A stretch of 17,435 bases of DNA from IMCC2047 sp041395865 (GTDB taxonomy: Bacteria; Pseudomonadota; Gammaproteobacteria; Pseudomonadales; IMCC2047). The notes below the pieces were generated by a model. The model did not search any database. It was given only the letters and a program-made list of their open reading frames with translations, and had not been told where the DNA came from. The stretch spans positions 1 through 17,435 of the forward strand of contig JAWKZQ010000023.1 of assembly GCA_041395865.1 (NCBI GenBank), in the 5' to 3' direction. The translations under genes were made by a program, and so were the position numbers. Positions 13,692-17,435 of this stretch are shown here, in pieces; within the stretch, counting starts at the first letter, position 1; the number at the start of each line of letters is the position of its first letter.

Positions 13692-14432
13692 CTACCTGCC
13701 GGCATGGCTACGCTGCCGAATGGCTTCAAAAAGGCACACCCCCGTCGCTACCGACACATTCAAGCTGCTCACTTCGCCGGCCATCGGAATATAAACCAGC
13801 TCATCGCAACATTCCTGGGTCAAACGACGCATACCTTTACCCTCCGACCCCATCACCAGCACCCGCGGACCAGTGAGATCCGCGCCGTAAAGAGGCTGGC
13901 TGGTTTCATCAACGGCGGTGCCCGTTACCCACAAACCTTTTGCCTGCATGCTCTTTAAGAATCGCGCCAGGTTAGTCACCTTAATAAAGGGCAATGTTTC
14001 TGCCGCACCAGACGCCACTTTGCTCACCACCGAGGTTAAATCGGCCGAATTATCCTTGGGCACGACCACCGCTGTAACGCCGGCGGCATCCGCGCTACGC
14101 AGGCAGGCTCCCAGGTTGTGCGGATCAGTCACCCCATCCAGCACCAGCACCAGGGGCTGCTCCGCCGCTTCCAGCAACCTGTCCAGGTCGGCTTCAGTCA
14201 TTCCCTTTTGGCGATAACATATAGCCACAACGCCCTGATGGTTACCGTCGGCATGACGCTCAATTTCATCACGCTCGACCTGATCAACCGGCACCTGATT
14301 TTTTTGCGCCAGCAGCAGCAACTGCCGGATGCGGTTATTAAATTTATCCTGCTGGATCAACAACCGCTCCACACGCCCCGCATTACGCTGCAGTAACGTT
14401 TGCACGGCATGAATACCAAAAACAACATCCAT
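13692..14432 (-). CDS. rlmB: 23S rRNA (guanosine-2251-2'-O)-methyltransferase
   Basis: The 246-residue SPOUT-class enzyme methylates the 2'-O of G2251 in the peptidyl-transferase P loop of 23S rRNA. The N-terminal substrate-binding domain begins VFGIHAVQTLL. The three SPOUT motifs are complete: VLDGVTDPHNLGACLRSA (97-114), LVMGSEGKGMRRL (192-204) and IPMAGEVSSLNVSVATGVCLFE (215-236, including the trefoil knot). The catalytic Asn106 and Arg112 are in motif 1. AGAAGG lies about 12 bases before ATG 14432. It follows rnr by 41 bases in the same direction, the conserved rnr-rlmB order. Confidence 0.96.
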   Translation of the reverse strand: MDVVFGIHAVQTLLQRNAGRVERLLIQQDKFNNRIRQLLLLAQKNQVPVDQVERDEIERHADGNHQGVVAICYRQKGMTEADLDRLLEAAEQPLVLVLDGVTDPHNLGACLRSADAAGVTAVVVPKDNSADLTSVVSKVASGAAETLPFIKVTNLARFLKSMQAKGLWVTGTAVDETSQPLYGADLTGPRVLVMGSEGKGMRRLTQECCDELVYIPMAGEVSSLNVSVATGVCLFEAIRQRSHAGR

Positions 14433-14473
14433 ACTTATTTCTTACCTTCTAAAAGAGCCCGGCCCGAGCCATG

Positions 14474-16918
14474 CTACTTACGCTTGCTTTTGCGCCGGGC
14501 TTTGGGGGCAGGCTTCGCTTTTGCGTCTTTCTTAAGCTTCGCCCCTTTTTTCGGTTTACCTTTACCGAGCTCGCCCCTGCGCAGCTTCTCTCGCACCCCG
14601 CCTTTTTTAGATCGCGCGGCATCCGGCCCGCCCTCTTTACGGCGGGGCAATCGCTTACGGGCCTTTCGTTCGCTTTCAAAACCTTCGGCCAAATCAAAGT
14701 CTATTTTGCGATCATCCAGATTGACGCGCGAGACAATGATTTCCACCCGGTCGCCAAGCTGGTACGTCATGCCGTAGCGTTCGCCCTGCAGGCAGTGATT
14801 AACGGTATCAAAATGGTAATAGTCATTATTCAATGCACTGACGTGCAACAACCCTTCGACATAAATCTCGGACAGCTCGATAAACAACCCAAAAGCCGTC
14901 ACCCCGGTGATAACGCCTTCAAACCGGCTACCCAGATGCTGCTGCATATACTCGCACTTAAGCCAGTCCAGCACATCGCGCACGGCTTCGTCGGCACGCC
15001 TCTCGGTAAAGGAGCAGTGCTCGCCCAGCTCATCCATCTGATCCAGGTTGTAGGGGTAAATCACCTTGCGCACCATGGGCCGCGTATCCTCGGTACGCAG
15101 CACCTTGCTCGTTGAGCGTCGGCTACGTATCACCGAACGAATCGCCCGGTGCACCAGCAAATCGGGGTATCGACGAATCGGCGAGGTGAAATGCGTGTAA
15201 GCATCAAAGGCCAACCCGAAATGCCCCTCGTTGTCAGGGCTATAGACCGCCTGCAACATGGAGCGCAGCAACACCGTCTGTATCAGGTGGGCATCCGGCC
15301 TGCCCTCGATTTCTGCCAGCAGATCCCGGTAATTCGCAGCCGTTGGCGTATAACCGCCCGCCAGCCGCAACCCCAGGCCATCAAGGAATTCGCGCAATGC
15401 ATCCAGTTTTTCGACGCTGGGTTTACCATGCACCCGGTACAAGCCGGGAATCTTTAAACTACTGAGGAAATCCGCTGCCGCCACATTGGCGCAGAGCATA
15501 CACTCCTCAATCAATCGATGCGCATCATTTCGCACCACCGGCACAATGCGGTCAATTTTACGCTCTTCGCCAAAAACGATACGCACTTCCGTGGTATCGA
15601 AATCGATGGCGCCGCGTTCAACACGCGCCGCATGTAACACGCGGTACAGCTCATGCAGGGTTTCCAGGTGTGGCACAACCGCCTGATATTGATGACGCAA
15701 CGCATCCCGATCCGCCGCCTGCGCATCCATCAGCATGGCGTTCACCTGGTTATAGGTCAGGCGCGCATGGGAGTGAATCACCGCCTCACAAAAGCGGTAA
15801 CCCAGCATGTCACCGTTAGCGGCAATGGTCATTTCACAGGCCATCGTTAACCGATCTACCTGCGGGTTCAGCGAGCACAGGCCGTTCGAAAGCAACTCCG
15901 GCAACATCGGTATAACCTGCTCTGGGAAATACACGGACGTGCCCCGGTTCCAGGCTTCCTTATCCAACGGCGAGTCCACCGCCACATAATGGGAAACATC
16001 GGCGATCGCCACCCAAAGCGTCCAGCCACCCCCTTGCCGTTTTTCAGCGTAAACCGCATCGTCGAAGTCGCGCGCATCTTCGCCATCGATGGTCACGAAG
16101 GGATGCCTGCGCAAATCGACACGCTTGGCGGTATCCTTTTCAGACACCTCAGTGCTGAAAGCGGCTATCTGCCGCTCAACATCAACCGGCCACTCAAAGG
16201 GAATATCGTGGGCATGCAGGGCCACTTCAATTTCCATGCCCGGCGCCATATGGTCCCCCAGCACCTCCACTATCCGGCCCACCGCATGTCGGCGTTTTTG
16301 CGGGTACTGCTCAATCTCCACGATCACCATTTGCCCGTGTTCAGCACCCTGCTGGGCCGCATCGGCGACCAGAATATCCTGGGCAATCCGGGTATTTTCC
16401 GGAGTAACCAGAGCCACACCGTTTTCCCGATAGAAACGCCCCACCAGCCGTTGATGAGCGCGCTGCAGCACCTCAACAATCACCGCTTCCTGCTTGCCGC
16501 GTTGCTGGAACTCCGAGGGCCGAACCAGCACCCGATCACCATCAAAGACGCGGTCCATTTCCCGATAATTGATAAACAGGTCGTCGCCACCGGCATCATT
16601 AATAAAGAAACCGTAGCCATCTTTGTGCCCCTGCACACGCCCACGCAGCAGACTCATGCGATCAACTACGCCAAAGTCGCCACGACGGTTCTGCAATAGC
16701 TGGCCATCGCGATGCATCGCGTTCAAGCGGCGGCGTAATGCCTCGATTTCATGATCTTCTTTCAGGCCCAGCTCGCGAGCCAGCACCTTCTGGTTTGCCG
16801 GACCGTCACGCCCCTCAAGGTGGGCGATAATAAACTCTCGACTAGGAATGGGATTTTCGTAATTGGCGGCTTCGCGTGCAGCGAAAGGGTCAGTATTGTT
16901 ACTGCGTTTTGACGACAT
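14474..16918 (-). CDS. rnr: Ribonuclease R (3'-5' exoribonuclease)
   Basis: The 814-residue RNase II-family enzyme degrades structured RNA processively from the 3' end. Order of parts: an N-terminal winged-helix region (25-85), cold-shock domains (about 90-245), the RNB catalytic domain from about 265 with TIDGEDARDFDDAVY (276-290) supplying the metal-binding aspartates 278, 284, 286 and 287, an S1 domain (about 645-730, FEGVITGVTAFGLFIELSE), and a 67-residue Lys/Arg-rich tail (748-814). Such a tail in E. coli RNase R helps bind structured RNA and ribosomes via trans-translation. ATG 16918 has only a weak ribosome site (CGGACA). Its length matches the family (813 in E. coli). Confidence 0.97.
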   Translation of the reverse strand: MSSKRSNNTDPFAAREAANYENPIPSREFIIAHLEGRDGPANQKVLARELGLKEDHEIEALRRRLNAMHRDGQLLQNRRGDFGVVDRMSLLRGRVQGHKDGYGFFINDAGGDDLFINYREMDRVFDGDRVLVRPSEFQQRGKQEAVIVEVLQRAHQRLVGRFYRENGVALVTPENTRIAQDILVADAAQQGAEHGQMVIVEIEQYPQKRRHAVGRIVEVLGDHMAPGMEIEVALHAHDIPFEWPVDVERQIAAFSTEVSEKDTAKRVDLRRHPFVTIDGEDARDFDDAVYAEKRQGGGWTLWVAIADVSHYVAVDSPLDKEAWNRGTSVYFPEQVIPMLPELLSNGLCSLNPQVDRLTMACEMTIAANGDMLGYRFCEAVIHSHARLTYNQVNAMLMDAQAADRDALRHQYQAVVPHLETLHELYRVLHAARVERGAIDFDTTEVRIVFGEERKIDRIVPVVRNDAHRLIEECMLCANVAAADFLSSLKIPGLYRVHGKPSVEKLDALREFLDGLGLRLAGGYTPTAANYRDLLAEIEGRPDAHLIQTVLLRSMLQAVYSPDNEGHFGLAFDAYTHFTSPIRRYPDLLVHRAIRSVIRSRRSTSKVLRTEDTRPMVRKVIYPYNLDQMDELGEHCSFTERRADEAVRDVLDWLKCEYMQQHLGSRFEGVITGVTAFGLFIELSEIYVEGLLHVSALNNDYYHFDTVNHCLQGERYGMTYQLGDRVEIIVSRVNLDDRKIDFDLAEGFESERKARKRLPRRKEGGPDAARSKKGGVREKLRRGELGKGKPKKGAKLKKDAKAKPAPKARRKSKRK

Positions 16919-16946
16919 AAGGTGTCCGAAGTTAATTTACCCAGGC

Positions 16947-16973
16947 ATTGTAGCGATAAAGATAAAACAACAA
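16947..16973 (-). promoter_or_regulatory. Possible promoter of rnr-rlmB
   Basis: On the minus strand TACAAT (16952-16947) is a 5/6 match to the -10 box. TTGTTG (16973-16968) stands 15 bases upstream, shorter than ideal. The start would be near 16940, about 22 bases before the rnr ATG. Only the -10 is convincing. Confidence 0.4.
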
Positions 16974-16985
16974 TAGCAATATTCG

Positions 16986-17014
16986 TTGACATCCCTTTTT
17001 TAAATCAGTAAAGT
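16986..17014 (+). promoter_or_regulatory. Promoter of tRNA-Leu
   Basis: A perfect TTGACA (16986-16991), 17 bases, then TAAAGT (17009-17014), followed directly by a GC-rich discriminator (CGCGGC), the pattern of stringently controlled stable-RNA promoters. The mature tRNA begins about 43 bases after the predicted start. Confidence 0.8.
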
Positions 17015-17063
17015 CGCGGCTCAAATTTGCTGACGCAGCTTTTTTTACGATCTGCGACGCGAA

Positions 17064-17150
17064 GCCCAGGTGGTGAAATTGGTAGACACGCTAGCTTCAG
17101 GTGCTAGTGCTCGCAAGGGCGTGGAGGTTCAAGTCCTCTCCTGGGCACCA
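17064..17150 (+). tRNA. tRNA-Leu (anticodon CAG)
   Basis: The 87-base gene folds as a class II tRNA. The acceptor stem GCCCAGG (17064-17070) pairs with CCTGGGC (17140-17146), followed by discriminator A and encoded CCA (17148-17150). The D-arm contains AATTGGTAGAC. The anticodon stem CTAGC/GCTAG encloses loop TTCAGGT with CAG at 17098-17100, and a long variable arm is built on GTGCTCGCAAGGGCGT. The T-loop is GTTCAAGTC. Leu identity agrees with the A discriminator, the long variable arm and the close likeness to E. coli tRNA-Leu(CAG). It is monocistronic, with its own promoter and terminator. Confidence 0.97.
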
Positions 17151-17179
17151 TTTTGAAAAACGTCGAAAGACCACGAGAG

Positions 17180-17214
17180 ACCATTTAAGATGCTGATTCT
17201 TAAATGGTTTTTTT
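17180..17214 (+). terminator. Terminator of tRNA-Leu
   Basis: A perfect 11-bp stem (17180-17190 with 17198-17208), 7-base loop, then a run of seven T (17208-17214). It lies 29 bases after the CCA end. Confidence 0.93.
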
Positions 17215-17435
17215 GTTTATGGCGTCTCGACCGCTTGTCTCTCATCGTCTCAAATTGTCCCTTCTGTGGAACGCCAGTGGAACGTGAGTGGAACGCAGAA
17301 TCGGAAATTCAGCGTCTGTTTCGGACTCTCACACCGTCGTTCTGTTAGCCTTTCCACCTCTTTCTGCATCATCATAATCTGCGCGCCAGGGACTGCCTGA
17401 CGAACGCGTTCCCGGCGCCCTTCGTCTGGTCGAGC
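17215..17435. other. Unassigned region downstream of tRNA-Leu
   Basis: No gene can be assigned up to the window edge. The stretch contains three GTCTC words (17224, 17237, 17247), opposed by GAGAC in the tRNA 3' flank (17177-17181), and three phased GTGGAACG repeats. A minus-strand frame is open from the edge to a TGA at 17250-17252 (61 codons), but it resembles no family I recognise. tRNA-Leu 3' ends are frequent integration sites, so this may be the edge of a mobile element; no integrase is visible. Confidence 0.35.
17266..17298. repeat. Three 11-base phased direct repeats
   Basis: GTGGAACG occurs at 17266-17273, 17277-17284 and 17288-17295, each within an 11-base unit (GTGGAACGCCA, GTGGAACGTGA, GTGGAACGCAG). 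The period is about one DNA helical turn, placing all copies on the same face, as in arm-type integrase sites or replication iterons. The period is not a multiple of three, so it does not reflect repeated protein sequence. Confidence 0.7.

Noticed and set aside
14471..15115. A 214-codon plus-strand open frame opposite the 3' end of rnr, and a 236-codon one at 15989-16699
   Set aside because: Both are shadows of the RNase R reading frame on the other strand. They begin without ribosome sites and encode no recognisable domain.
17250..17435. A 61-codon minus-strand frame open to the window edge
   Set aside because: It matches no family I know, and the 11-base repeats cross it in all three codon phases, which argues for non-coding repeats. 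It could still be the end of a gene starting outside the window.

Overview
The window is chromosomal core DNA of a gammaproteobacterium, most like the Cellvibrionales/Pseudomonadales group. This rests on the divergent comF | bioB-bioF-bioH-bioC-bioD layout, the rpsF-rpsR-(DUF2232-like membrane gene)-rplI order followed by dnaB-alr, and rlmB next to rnr. No genus can be named from the sequence alone. Base composition is moderately GC-rich and even until the last ~220 bases. Nearly all genes after 1.9 kb lie on the minus strand; exceptions are comF and the tRNA.

Layout: (1) 1-1870, plus strand: the 3' end of a beta-barrel outer-membrane protein with its terminator, then a two-gene unit of a periplasmic FMN-binding protein and a PepSY-type membrane protein, probably an envelope electron-transfer pair. 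(2) 1839-2222, minus: a small orphan protein resembling the C-terminal motif of flagellar rod/hook proteins, with its own promoter and terminator. (3) 2275-6960, minus: the biotin operon bioB-F-H-C-D, tightly overlapping, with a recognisable sigma70 promoter and a BirA-operator-like site in the bioB/comF intergenic region. bioA is not here. comF is divergent. (4) 7658-8509, minus: an HDOD signalling protein whose 3' end overlaps that of comF. (5) 8620-11072, minus: dnaB and alr, overlapping by 4 bases. (6) 11121-13577, minus: the ribosomal operon rpsF-rpsR-membrane protein-rplI with promoter, a leader RNA that looks like the S6:S18 autoregulatory motif sequestering the rpsF Shine-Dalgarno, and a terminator. 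(7) 13692-16918, minus: rnr followed by rlmB. (8) 17064-17150, plus: tRNA-Leu(CAG) with a strong stringent-type promoter and a terminator. After it lie about 220 bases of different character with three helically phased direct repeats, possibly the edge of an integrated element.

Most of the window is ordinary housekeeping. The observations most worth checking are the rpsF leader RNA, the BirA-like operator overlapping both the bioB -35 box and the comF start codon, the orphan rod/hook-like small protein, the FMN-binding/PepSY pair, the small ORF laid over the terminator upstream of dnaB, and the phased repeats downstream of tRNA-Leu. I found no CRISPR array, transposase, toxin-antitoxin pair or clear defence system.
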